In this document: positions 1 to 7,335 of the stretch, piece after piece
How the letters are laid out: each line of letters opens with the position of its first letter
How positions within the stretch are numbered: the first letter of the stretch is position 1
NCBI GenBank assembly: GCA_002428935.1
Contig: DIYG01000180.1
Location: 1 to 44,282, forward strand
Source: Halieaceae bacterium UBA6060
GTDB lineage: Bacteria; Pseudomonadota; Gammaproteobacteria; Pseudomonadales; Halieaceae
Length of the DNA: 44,282 nucleotides
Reading direction: 5' to 3'
Program-made: the position numbers and the translations under genes
The notes under the pieces: generated by a model
What the model saw: only the letters and a program-made list of their open reading frames with translations
Databases searched by the model: none
What the model was told of the DNA's origin: nothing

Positions 1-312
1 CGTCAGACGAAAGTCTCGGTGGCCGGCGCCGGTTTTGCGGATGGCACCGGCCGCGACTAAAGAGGCGACAAAGGCTTCCGCGTCGGCATGGGCATCGGTG
101 ACAAAAAACACCTCCCGTCGAGGGGCCTGCCAGCCGTTGTCTCGCGCGGCGAAGCGCAGGGCGCCGGCCATGCGGTAGAAACTACCGCAGGACGGATCCG
201 CCGAAGCTTCGCCACCCTCCAGCCATTCTTCCGTGGATTTTGTCACCGGTGTCGATGTACGCCCGTCTTTGGGCGGCGTTTCGTTAAGAGCAAACGGAGT
301 CCGTGCGTTCAC
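1..312 (-). CDS. Metallophosphoesterase-like protein, partial (C-terminus off the left edge)
   Basis: The reading frame is open from a GTG at 312 down to base 1, giving the first 104 residues of a longer protein. Residues 1-40 look disordered. From about residue 67 the segment REVFFVTDAHADAEAF resembles the first metal-binding block of calcineurin-like phosphoesterases (hydrophobic strand followed by D-x-H; here D73 and H75). The rest of the active site (GD, GNH, H-x-H) would lie outside the window, so the call rests on one motif. An alternative TTG start lies at 327, and an in-frame TGA lies a few codons further up. The gene follows the histidine phosphatase on the same strand after about 170 nt, so it may belong to the phospho-transfer cluster that ends at 4803. 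Confidence 0.5.
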   Translation of the reverse strand, partial: MNARTPFALNETPPKDGRTSTPVTKSTEEWLEGGEASADPSCGSFYRMAGALRFAARDNGWQAPRREVFFVTDAHADAEAFVASLVAAGAIRKTGAGHRDFRLT

Positions 313-424
313 GATCCTGGGCGCCAACTGACATTTGCGCGCAACACTATGTCAGGAATGTTTCCGTCTCATGACAGTGGTCGAGGCTAAGATTTGCCTT
401 TGGCGATGGATTAGCCCCGGAGGA

Positions 425-437
425 TGACCCCTGGTCA
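425..437. repeat. Short inverted repeat between histidine phosphatase and metallophosphoesterase genes
   Basis: TGACC-CCT-GGTCA is a perfect 5-bp inverted repeat with a 3-bp spacer, in the 170-nt gap between two minus-strand genes. It could be an operator half-site pair or chance. No T-run follows, so it is not a convincing terminator, and no further signal is seen in this gap. Confidence 0.25.
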
Positions 438-485
438 GTCAAAGAAAAGGCCTGGAAGGAGGAGGGGCGCGGGGAAATTGAGTGG

Positions 486-1187
486 TTAGTCTCTCGCCTC
501 AGTGCGTCGGGTTTTCCAGGCACCGCTGAGGAGGGTCCAGGACTTATCGCGGTACTCAAATAGCAATCCCCGGCCGTGATGCATGCTGAGCCCTGGAATT
601 TCTGCGGTCTCCAGGATGCCCAGATCTCGCGCCGCATGGCGAAAAGCGGCGCCATGACCCACAAAGAGCTGCACCGGTTTGCGTTCACCGTTGGCGGCAC
701 ACTGACTGAGGATGTACTGGGCGACCCGGGCTCCGGCCTCATCCAGGGATTCGGCACCGGGTAGGGGGAGGCGATAGTCGCTGCGGGATTTCCAGTCCCT
801 CGGTGGAGGGAGATAGCGTGGGTCGTCGGCGAGGAGTGCTTCGATGGCCTTGATGCTCAAGTTCGCCGCGCTGCCCACGCTGCGCTCGCAAAGGGCAGGA
901 CTCTGCTCCGGTGGTACAGAAAGGCCAAGAGTCTGAGCATAGATTTCCGCCGTTTGCCAGGCGCGCAGTAACACGGAGCTATGAAGCTGGGGTGTTTCCT
1001 TCCACCCAAGGGTTTGGAGCCCTTGCGCGAGTTCTCGCGCACCTTGTCGGGCATGATTTTGTCCTTCGTCGGACAGGGGGAAGGGTTGCAGGGCGCTGGG
1101 CGTATTGTCCAACTGGTGATAGGCACCGTGGCGGATGAGGGCCAGGCGGGTGCCGTCCAAAAGCTTCGGTAGCCTAGAGGAGCCCAT
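486..1187 (-). CDS. Histidine phosphatase superfamily protein (phosphoglycerate mutase-like fold)
   Basis: The 233-residue protein carries the branch-1/2 signature LALIRHG at residues 15-21, with H20 the expected phospho-accepting histidine. It also has an arginine in the LLRAWQTA block (R75), an acidic candidate in CERSVGSA (E101) and the second catalytic histidine in VQLFVGHGAA (H178). Such enzymes remove phosphate from proteins or small molecules through a phospho-histidine intermediate; the substrate cannot be read from sequence. The ATG at 1187 overlaps the end of the upstream HprK-like gene by 14 nt; a TTG at 1205 would add six residues. Neither has a clear ribosome site, which fits translational coupling. 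Sitting beside a kinase-like and a PhoU-kinase protein, it is a natural candidate for the dephosphorylating arm of the cluster. Confidence 0.85.
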   Translation of the reverse strand: MGSSRLPKLLDGTRLALIRHGAYHQLDNTPSALQPFPLSDEGQNHARQGARELAQGLQTLGWKETPQLHSSVLLRAWQTAEIYAQTLGLSVPPEQSPALCERSVGSAANLSIKAIEALLADDPRYLPPPRDWKSRSDYRLPLPGAESLDEAGARVAQYILSQCAANGERKPVQLFVGHGAAFRHAARDLGILETAEIPGLSMHHGRGLLFEYRDKSWTLLSGAWKTRRTEARD

Positions 1188-2283
1188 GGTCGCGCAGTAG
1201 TTCAACGGCTCTGGCGAAATCCGCCTTACCCTTCAGGGCGAATACCGTTTGCCCCCGCAAACGCTCCAAGTAAGACGACGGTTGTGGCTTGATGCCATTG
1301 GCCAGAAAGCGGCCTTCCCGGTCCTGGTAGAAGGGTCCTGGAGATTTCATGACGGCCTCCAGCAGGCTTGGTTCGGCGGCCAGATCGACGGTCTGAAGTT
1401 CCGTGCTCTGGGTGCTTTGCGGATCCCAGGCCAAAACAATCAGCGCCCGAAGGTCCACCTCGCTGTCGGCGATAGCCGTCGGTCCATAGCGCTCCCGCAA
1501 GGGTACGTCATACTTTTCCTCCAGTTCCCAGAGCTCTGTCGGCGTCAACTCTTGGAGCTGTTCCTGACGTTTCACAGGCAGTAAGGAGCGTAGCCGCGGG
1601 CTGTGCAGGAGAGTACCGGGGTTAACCCGAGGTAGTTTGGGAACGCCGCAAATGCGTAGCCGACCGCCGTCGTGGCGAAGAAAGCTCCGATCGTTGCTGA
1701 CAAATTGGGCTTCTTTCTCCTCCAGGAGACGCAACATCAGGGTGGATTTACCGCCGCCGGAAAATGCGCCCAGGGCCAGGGCGCCCCCCGGTAGGAGCAC
1801 CGAGGCCGTATGGGTTATCAACCAATCCCGTTGCTGCAGGTAGTTCATGTACTGGGAGTTAATGAAGTTGATAAGTTGATTCAGGTTTTTCCGCAGGGGC
1901 CCCCGGGCGAGGGGATTCTCTGCACTCTGGAGAAACACCACCCCGGTTCGAACCTTGTGTACGATCCGGATGGATTCGAGATCCACAACGCTGTCTTTTC
2001 GTCCCTGTTTTCCCGGCTCGCGCTGCCAATCGCGAAACACCAGGGGTAGTTCCGGTGAGGCGCCTTCCACCGCGGTGAGCCGCAAGGTGTTGGGCGCGGC
2101 GGGCGTTGCTGGGTCGAATCCTGTGTCGCGACAGATCGGCCCAAAGTAACTGGCCAGGGCATCCAACAGCTCTGCACAATTGCTTAAGACCTCCAATCGG
2201 AAGTCGCCCAGCCTTAGCACCATCGAGCGCTCGATGAGGAATTCCTCACCGCGCAGGGCTAGCGTTGCATCATGGCTGTTCAA
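1174..2283 (-). CDS. HPr kinase-related P-loop protein (HprK-related kinase B-like)
   Basis: 369 residues. A Walker A loop of HPr-kinase type, GAFSGGGKST, lies at residues 172-181 (K179), preceded by an ITHTASVLLPGG segment whose H158 sits where HprK has its conserved histidine just before the P-loop strand. QFVSNDRSFL (193-202) occupies the place of the HprK LVADD strand but keeps one acidic residue (D198). Residues 1-150 are a long N-terminal region unlike the HprK domain of Firmicutes. No HPr or other PTS gene is nearby, so the target is probably not HPr. The start overlaps the stop of the ATP-grasp gene by 4 nt. HprK-related kinases beside ATP-grasp proteins are, as I recall, the 'GAK' neighbourhoods of protein-family databases, of unknown function. 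Confidence 0.8.
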   Translation of the reverse strand: MNSHDATLALRGEEFLIERSMVLRLGDFRLEVLSNCAELLDALASYFGPICRDTGFDPATPAAPNTLRLTAVEGASPELPLVFRDWQREPGKQGRKDSVVDLESIRIVHKVRTGVVFLQSAENPLARGPLRKNLNQLINFINSQYMNYLQQRDWLITHTASVLLPGGALALGAFSGGGKSTLMLRLLEEKEAQFVSNDRSFLRHDGGRLRICGVPKLPRVNPGTLLHSPRLRSLLPVKRQEQLQELTPTELWELEEKYDVPLRERYGPTAIADSEVDLRALIVLAWDPQSTQSTELQTVDLAAEPSLLEAVMKSPGPFYQDREGRFLANGIKPQPSSYLERLRGQTVFALKGKADFARAVELLRDHGLL

Positions 2284-3176
2284 GAGTTTTGGAGCTGGGC
2301 GATGGCGTAGTCCGCGTAGGCCGCCGCCGCATCGATACCGGCGCCTTCGAGAACACCACGAAAACCGCCGAAAGCGGATACTTCGAAGACTACGGGGCCC
2401 TCACTGGTCTCGGCGATATCGACGGTGGTGAAATCGAGACCAAAGGGCGCCTGGGCTCGCTGGGCCAGGCGGACGATTTCATTCGAAGGCTTACAGCGGT
2501 GGTACTTGCCCCCGGCGCGGATGGTGGTGTTCCAGGCGGACTTGCCCGAAACCCGAGCGTAGGCTCCGAGAAACTCGCCGCCAAGGAACGCCAGACCCAT
2601 GTCCCGTTCGAGGCTAGGAATACGTCGCTGCACGTAGATATGGGGGTTACTCTGGTGGAAGGTCTGGAGCTGTTCACGGAGGGCTGTCTCTCCCTCGCGG
2701 CTGTCCAGCACGGCCATGCCCCGGGCCTTGGTGGAGTAAAGGGGTTTGAGCACCACGCTGCCGAAATCGTTGATGGCTTGTAACGTGTGATCGATGGATT
2801 CCGTAACCCGGGTGGGCGGGATAGGGATTTCGTTGCTCGTAAGGGTCACGGTGCAGGCCAGGCGATCGACCAGGCGGAGAATATGCTCCGGCGGACTGAA
2901 AATCCGTACACCACGGCTCTCGGGGATGCGCAGCACCTCAAGGCGATCCAGGGCCGCCGGCGAATAGTTCGGCGCGATCTTCTTGATGATGATGCCGTCG
3001 TAGGTGCACAAATCCTCTCCACCCGGGGTCAGCACGCGACCCTCGTCCAGGCGTAGTTCCACGGTGGACATGTCCACTACCAGGCAGCGACCCAGACGCG
3101 CCTCGACGGCGGCGGCGAGTACATCGGTGGACCACTTGCCCGGGATACCCACCACGGCAATGTTGAGATTACTCAA
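2280..3176 (-). CDS. RimK-like ATP-grasp ligase (GAK-system ATP-grasp type)
   Basis: 298 residues, the size of RimK/glutathione-synthetase-like ATP-grasp enzymes, which join a carboxylate to an amine through an acyl phosphate. The pre-ATP-grasp region is residues 1-100. Expected ATP contacts are RLVDRLACT (101-109), VVLKPLYSTKARG (141-153, K144) and IYVQRRI (180-186). The C-terminal block PVVFEVSAFGGFRG (261-274) holds E265, but the usual E-x-N metal/phosphate motif reads E-V-S, so the asparagine is replaced by serine. The start overlaps the PhoU-kinase stop by 8 nt and the stop overlaps the HprK-like start by 4 nt, so the three are almost certainly co-translated. The substrate is unknown; a peptide or protein modified together with the kinases is an inference. 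Confidence 0.82.
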   Translation of the reverse strand: MSNLNIAVVGIPGKWSTDVLAAAVEARLGRCLVVDMSTVELRLDEGRVLTPGGEDLCTYDGIIIKKIAPNYSPAALDRLEVLRIPESRGVRIFSPPEHILRLVDRLACTVTLTSNEIPIPPTRVTESIDHTLQAINDFGSVVLKPLYSTKARGMAVLDSREGETALREQLQTFHQSNPHIYVQRRIPSLERDMGLAFLGGEFLGAYARVSGKSAWNTTIRAGGKYHRCKPSNEIVRLAQRAQAPFGLDFTTVDIAETSEGPVVFEVSAFGGFRGVLEGAGIDAAAAYADYAIAQLQNS

Positions 3177-4803
3177 GGAACAGCTCCTTTAGGGGAACTC
3201 GAAAGTTGCGACCTTCCTCCTGCGCCTGGGTGCAGAAGATCTGCAGCAGGTAGCGGGCCCGCAAGAGCATGCGCCGCGACAGGGTCTTGTCGAGAATAAA
3301 ACGTGTTGATGTGCAGAAGGAACGCGCCAGACCCAGCGCCAGGCGTTGCTCAAAGCTTGCATCTTTTTGCCGCTTGGCGAACTCCGCGGCGATGCGATGG
3401 AAGTCCAGCGCTGTCTGCAACATGCGGGCGCGGGTGGGCGTATCGAAGATCTGCAGCCGATAGATCGAGACCATAAACACCGACACATCCTGCACGTAGT
3501 CCATGTACCGGGAGCGATGCAGATCGATGAAGTTGATGCGCCGTTCCAGGGGGTCGAAGATGATGTTGTCGACGTTGAAGTCGCCGTGGATGTACACGGA
3601 AAACGGTGCTTTGAGCTTGCGTTCAAGACTCTGGGCTTTTCGAATTTCCGTTTCCAGGGAGGCAATGCGCAGGGAGCCGATTCGGGCCGTGCCGCCCCGA
3701 AATTCCGGATGAACGCGATAGACCTCCGGTAATCGCTTTTGCAGCTGCTCCATAAATCCGGCAGGTACACGCTCATCGCTGCGTGTTTCTCGCCAAACGG
3801 AGCGCAGGGTCTTGCCCAGGACTTTTAAAGCGCTGTCCAACAGCTCCGGGTCCTTGGCCAGAAGCACCTGTTCAAAGGTCATGCCAGGCAGGTGTTCGAT
3901 GAGGAGCGCCGCCGACTCTCCCCGCTTGCGATAATCCAGAATCTTCGGCGCCAGCCCCGGGTACAGCTCATGCCAGCTCTCCACACCCTGGCGTTCTTCC
4001 TTGAGCTTGCCCCGTTCTCCATCTTTATAGACGGCGGCGTACCCAGATGGCGTTTTGCGTCTAGCCACCGCGGCGATGGTGCTGCCCGAGCGGGTGTAGG
4101 CCAGGGTTTCCATGTTCAGGGCTGCGCCCTTGCCGGGAATTTGAGCGCTCATGCGCTGTAAAGACTGATAGCGCTCAAAGCTGATGGCCTGGCCGAGGTT
4201 GCCGGAGATCACGGCTTCGGCACAGCGTAGAAGGGCGTCGCCCATTTGCCGGAGAGCCTGGACGATGAACAGGGCCTGGGCGATGTCTGGGGCATGCCGC
4301 GACTTTCGTATCGACGTGAGATAGGTGTCGGCGTGGCGGTCGCAGCTGCGTTCAATTTTGTCCACCAACTGGCCAAGGGCCAGGGCACGTTTGCTGTCGT
4401 GCTCCAGAAGGGCCGGAACCACATCGGCCACGCCCGTCGAGATACGCTTGACCAGGGGGCGAAGGTCTTTGAGCTCTACCGCCGCGTAATCGTCGATACG
4501 TTCAATGCTGCGGGCGCAATCTCGGCATTTCTCTGTCATGCGCTCGAGCTGATTGCCGATGATGCCCAAGGCTTCGATCAACCTTTGCTGGTTTTCATCA
4601 TCACTTCCCCGGCTGAATTGCTCGACGCTGGCACTCTGGATATGCAGACGAAGGTTCGCCGCGTAGCCGGTGCGGGCAAGGACCCGCCGGGTCGCGCTGG
4701 CCGAGGGTTTGCCAAAACAGCGATGGAGAAGTTTCAGCTCGCTGTCCACTTCGGCGGCGAGAAACTTCAGGTTGCTACTTAGGCTGTCGGGGAGGCTGGA
4801 CAT
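3169..4803 (-). CDS. PhoU-like domain fused to an APH/choline-kinase-like phosphotransferase
   Basis: 544 residues with two parts. Residues about 60-235 are helical and contain two PhoU-type helices: QLERMTEKCRD (85-95) and LRQMGDALLRCAEAV (184-198), comparable to the metal-binding ELERIGD-type motifs of PhoU. Residues about 255-544 resemble the aminoglycoside phosphotransferase kinase fold: the catalytic loop YIHGDFNVDNIIFD has D408 and N413, followed by FIDLHRS with D427 in the DFG-aspartate position. PhoU proteins normally restrain the Pst/PhoR system; no pst, phoB or phoR gene is present. Such a fusion suggests that a phosphate- or metal-sensing helical domain controls a kinase. It is the first gene of a minus-strand operon and is divergent from the DUF4124 gene. 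Confidence 0.82.
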   Translation of the reverse strand: MSSLPDSLSSNLKFLAAEVDSELKLLHRCFGKPSASATRRVLARTGYAANLRLHIQSASVEQFSRGSDDENQQRLIEALGIIGNQLERMTEKCRDCARSIERIDDYAAVELKDLRPLVKRISTGVADVVPALLEHDSKRALALGQLVDKIERSCDRHADTYLTSIRKSRHAPDIAQALFIVQALRQMGDALLRCAEAVISGNLGQAISFERYQSLQRMSAQIPGKGAALNMETLAYTRSGSTIAAVARRKTPSGYAAVYKDGERGKLKEERQGVESWHELYPGLAPKILDYRKRGESAALLIEHLPGMTFEQVLLAKDPELLDSALKVLGKTLRSVWRETRSDERVPAGFMEQLQKRLPEVYRVHPEFRGGTARIGSLRIASLETEIRKAQSLERKLKAPFSVYIHGDFNVDNIIFDPLERRINFIDLHRSRYMDYVQDVSVFMVSIYRLQIFDTPTRARMLQTALDFHRIAAEFAKRQKDASFEQRLALGLARSFCTSTRFILDKTLSRRMLLRARYLLQIFCTQAQEEGRNFRVPLKELFLE

Positions 4804-4961
4804 GGCGCGTGCATGTTCGCAGACTCGGGACTTCTTGTCCCCATTTCAGGCGGTCCTATCCATGGAAAGCACCCGACAAACTGCGCAGCGGATCGGCGCT
4901 GTATCTTCGCGATAAACGCACTCCGGGATCAGACTAGGACGAAGGGTTCTATACTGGACCC
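4804..4961. promoter_or_regulatory. Divergent promoter region of the phospho-transfer operon and the DUF4124 gene
   Basis: 158 bp separate the two divergent starts. TATACT at 4950-4955 is a good -10 for the plus strand but lies only six bases before the ATG at 4962, which would give an almost leaderless mRNA; no good -35 precedes it. I see no Pho box (direct CTGTCAT repeats) that would place the PhoU-kinase gene under PhoB. Confidence 0.35.
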
Positions 4962-5468
4962 ATGAAAGAGTTGCGAGCGAGAGACTGGGTATTGCTGTTG
5001 CACCTGTTGGCGACCTTCCCCGCGCTGGGGCAAACGGTGTACAAAACCGTGGAAGATGGGGTCGTTAGCTTTAGTGATACACCGCCAGAGGATGGTGCTG
5101 CGGAAGTGCTCACCGTTGACGTGCCTCCCCCGGCCGACGACGGGGTTCTTGAAGAGCGCCTGGCGGAGATGCGAGAGACCACCGACCGCATGGCTGACGA
5201 CCGACGGGCGCGAGAGAAGCATCGAGCGGAAATGCGCGCGCTGAACGCCCCGGAGCCTGAGCCTGTGGTGATTGAGCAGCCGGTACCGACCTGGGCCGGC
5301 GGCTATTGGCCTCGCAATCGGTGGCCTGCCCACCGTCCGCCCTATCGCCCCGGACGTCCTCAACCGACACCATTGCCCGCCGCTTCACCACCGCCAGGAT
5401 GGTCGGTGATGCAGCCGGGAAATTCCCAACTGATGCGTCCGATCGTGTCTTCCCGCCGTGGTAGTTAG
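4962..5468 (+). CDS. Secreted DUF4124 domain protein
   Basis: 168 residues. The hydrophobic N-terminus (WVLLLHLLATFPALGQ) is a signal peptide, probably cleaved after LGQ. It is followed at once by a DUF4124 block, TVYKTVEDGVVSFSDTPP, the usual 'YK..D..G.v.fSD.PP' pattern of small periplasmic proteins of unknown role in gamma- and betaproteobacteria. A charged, probably helical stretch (EERLAEMRETTDRMADDRRA) and a Pro/Arg-rich tail follow. The gene converges on the HupE/UreJ-like gene with only 9 nt between the stop codons. Function unknown. Confidence 0.8.
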   Translation: MKELRARDWVLLLHLLATFPALGQTVYKTVEDGVVSFSDTPPEDGAAEVLTVDVPPPADDGVLEERLAEMRETTDRMADDRRAREKHRAEMRALNAPEPEPVVIEQPVPTWAGGYWPRNRWPAHRPPYRPGRPQPTPLPAASPPPGWSVMQPGNSQLMRPIVSSRRGS

Positions 5469-5477
5469 GTCCGTAAC

Positions 5478-6473
5478 TCAGCCGACAAAGGCGGCAACCC
5501 GTTCAATGGTCCAGAACGCCGCAACGCTGCCGATGACGTAGCTAATAGCGCGGCTAAGCGCGGGGAAAGAAAGGGGCGTAAAGCGTACCAGGAAACTGGC
5601 GAGGAGGACCATGACCGCCACAAACAAAAGCTGACCGGCTTCCACGCCCACATTGAACATCAGTAGTGCCATGGCTATGGCGGTTTCCGGCAGGCCGACT
5701 TCCTCCAGAGCGCCGGCGAAACCCAGGCCGTGGAGAAGACCAAAAGCAAACGCCACGATCCACGGAGCCTGCGCGGTAAGCGATGCTCTGCCCTGTTGTT
5801 CATGAATGACTTCTGCGGCCACGAAGACAATGGACAAGGCAATCACCGCCTCTACCGGTGGCCCGGGCAGGCTGATCCAGCCCAGGGTCGCGCAGATCAG
5901 GGTTATGGAGTGGGCCATGGTGAAAGCGGTAATCGTCAGCACAAGACGTCGTAGACTGCGCACCAGCAGGAGTAAGGCCAGGACAAAGAGCAGATGGTCG
6001 ATTCCCCCGAGGATGTGCTCGACGCCGAGGATGAAGTAGGCCCAGGCCACTTCCCCTGGACCCGGTGAGGCGGTGACCACAAAGCGCGGATTGGCCGGTG
6101 CCAGGCGTTCAAGCTGGGTGCTGCCGTCCAGACGTTGGATACGGACGATGACATCCGTGGCACCGCCCAAAATGCCCTGGATCTCTACCTCGCGATCGAT
6201 GAGCCCATCGGCGGCGCGAATCGAATAGCGCCCCTCCCAACTATTGTTTCTGAGGGCTGCGCGAGTTTCATCGACCTGGACGACCTTATCCGGCCAAATG
6301 ATGCTCGCGGCGAGGCGTCGCCGATCGGGTAGGGCGGGTACCCGCCAAAGCACCATGTAGTGATGGTCGTCAAGCTGCTGCATTTCCAGGTAAGCGGGGC
6401 GAAATATATCCGCCTGACTTGCAGCGCTTGCCAGGCTGAATACGAGCCACAGGAACAGCCGCTGGGTTGTCAT
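5478..6473 (-). CDS. HupE/UreJ-family membrane protein with periplasmic N-terminal domain
   Basis: 331 residues from the ATG at 6473; a GTG at 6506 would add 11. A signal peptide (MTTQRLFLWLVFSLASAASQA) is followed by about 130 periplasmic residues rich in beta strands. Then comes a membrane domain with about six or seven helices carrying the HupE/UreJ signature: FILGVEHILGGIDHLLFV, FTMAHSITL and FGLLHGLGFAG, whose histidines could bind nickel or another metal. The best-known relatives are nickel/cobalt permeases of hydrogenase and urease clusters. No hydrogenase or urease gene is here, and this longer form with an exported N-terminal domain is a common uncharacterised version. The metal is not predictable from sequence. 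Confidence 0.82.
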   Translation of the reverse strand: MTTQRLFLWLVFSLASAASQADIFRPAYLEMQQLDDHHYMVLWRVPALPDRRRLAASIIWPDKVVQVDETRAALRNNSWEGRYSIRAADGLIDREVEIQGILGGATDVIVRIQRLDGSTQLERLAPANPRFVVTASPGPGEVAWAYFILGVEHILGGIDHLLFVLALLLLVRSLRRLVLTITAFTMAHSITLICATLGWISLPGPPVEAVIALSIVFVAAEVIHEQQGRASLTAQAPWIVAFAFGLLHGLGFAGALEEVGLPETAIAMALLMFNVGVEAGQLLFVAVMVLLASFLVRFTPLSFPALSRAISYVIGSVAAFWTIERVAAFVG

Positions 6474-6560
6474 TGGTACCGGGTTTCGCTGCAAGGGGTA
6501 GGTCACGGATGTTCTTTTCTAGCTTTGATCACGGCAGTTTAGGAGTGGGGTGCTGCAGGG

Positions 6561-7166
6561 TCAGCCATGGCTCGACGCCCGGGGCCGCAGTGCGGCGTCG
6601 ATCAGTTCGCGGAGCTGCTCATCAAAGCTGGCTTCCATGGCGCGGTAGCTATCGTTTCCCAGCATCGCCTTTAGAGTGTCGGCGGAAATGGCGAAATAGT
6701 TGATGGCCCCCAGGAGCTGGTACACCGCCGCAGCAACTCGCGGTCGCGGCTCTTCCTGCCAGGCCGGTAGCGCATGGACCCGGTCCATAAGGGTGTTGAG
6801 GAAGTCCGTGAGGTACCAACGCCCCGCGTGTTGAGCACGGGGTCCGTTATCGAGAAGCTCGCGCATCAGGAGGGTGGTCTGTGTTCTATGGGATCGACTG
6901 TCCCGGGCGAAATCCAGCAGGAGTTCGCCAATGGCTCCTTCCGTCGCATCCCTTGGCAGCACCGCCAGGCGCTTTTCAAAATCCTGGGAAATGGCCGCGA
7001 GGAGTTCGCCATAGAGCTTTTCCTTGCTCTGGAAATGGTGCAAAAGCGCCTGCTTCGAGATGCCCAGTTGGTCGGCGATGGCGGCAATGGATACGCCGTC
7101 GAAGCCCCGTTGGGCGAAAAGCTCCAGGGCTACGCCCAGGAGTTTTTCCCGTGTATTGCTCGCCAT
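6561..7166 (-). CDS. TetR-family transcriptional regulator
   Basis: 201 residues. The N-terminal 50 residues are a standard TetR helix-turn-helix: REKLLGVALELFAQRGFDGVSIAAIADQLGISKQALLHHFQSKE, split by the family's conserved G-F-G/S and H-F-x-S-K positions. The remainder is the helical ligand-binding and dimer domain. It is divergent from the Rieske oxygenase gene, and two palindromes in the shared promoter region are suited to bind it. Autoregulation and repression of the oxygenase are therefore likely, with relief by the oxygenase substrate or a related lipid or aromatic compound; that last point is inference. Confidence 0.9.
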   Translation of the reverse strand: MASNTREKLLGVALELFAQRGFDGVSIAAIADQLGISKQALLHHFQSKEKLYGELLAAISQDFEKRLAVLPRDATEGAIGELLLDFARDSRSHRTQTTLLMRELLDNGPRAQHAGRWYLTDFLNTLMDRVHALPAWQEEPRPRVAAAVYQLLGAINYFAISADTLKAMLGNDSYRAMEASFDEQLRELIDAALRPRASSHG

Positions 7167-7205
7167 GAAGCTCTCCTGAGATTTCCCCCAGTGTAACGTT
7201 TCTCC

Positions 7206-7234
7206 TTGACAGCTTACCAGTAGGTAAGCTAAAG
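7206..7234 (+). promoter_or_regulatory. Probable sigma-70 promoter of the Rieske oxygenase gene
   Basis: TTGACA at 7206-7211 is a perfect -35 box. With a 17-bp spacer the -10 is CTAAAG at 7229-7234, which is weak; TAAAGC one base later is an alternative. The spacer is filled by the palindromic operator, so bound repressor would block RNA polymerase. Confidence 0.5.
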
Positions 7235-7250
7235 CCTACCAATCGGTAAG
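7211..7250. promoter_or_regulatory. Tandem TetR-type operators
   Basis: AGCTTACC-AGTA-GGTAAGCT at 7211-7230 is a perfect palindrome with 8-bp arms. TACC-AATC-GGTA at 7237-7248 is a second copy of the core (TACC-N4-GGTA). Their centres are 22 bp apart, about two helical turns, so two dimers could bind the same face of the DNA. The TACC-N4-GGTA pattern is common for TetR regulators, and the position between the divergent TetR and oxygenase genes supports the assignment. Confidence 0.75.
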
Positions 7251-7335
7251 TACACCTGGTCGATGTTTGATCGGTGGTTGATCGAAGACGAAGCGATTAA
7301 GCGCCTCGCGAAGGGCGCGGAAGGAGCGCACTCCT

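Noticed and set aside
3169..4803. Possible Pho regulon control of the PhoU-kinase operon
   Set aside because: No pair of CTGTCAT-like direct repeats is visible in 4804-4961, and no pst/pho genes are present.
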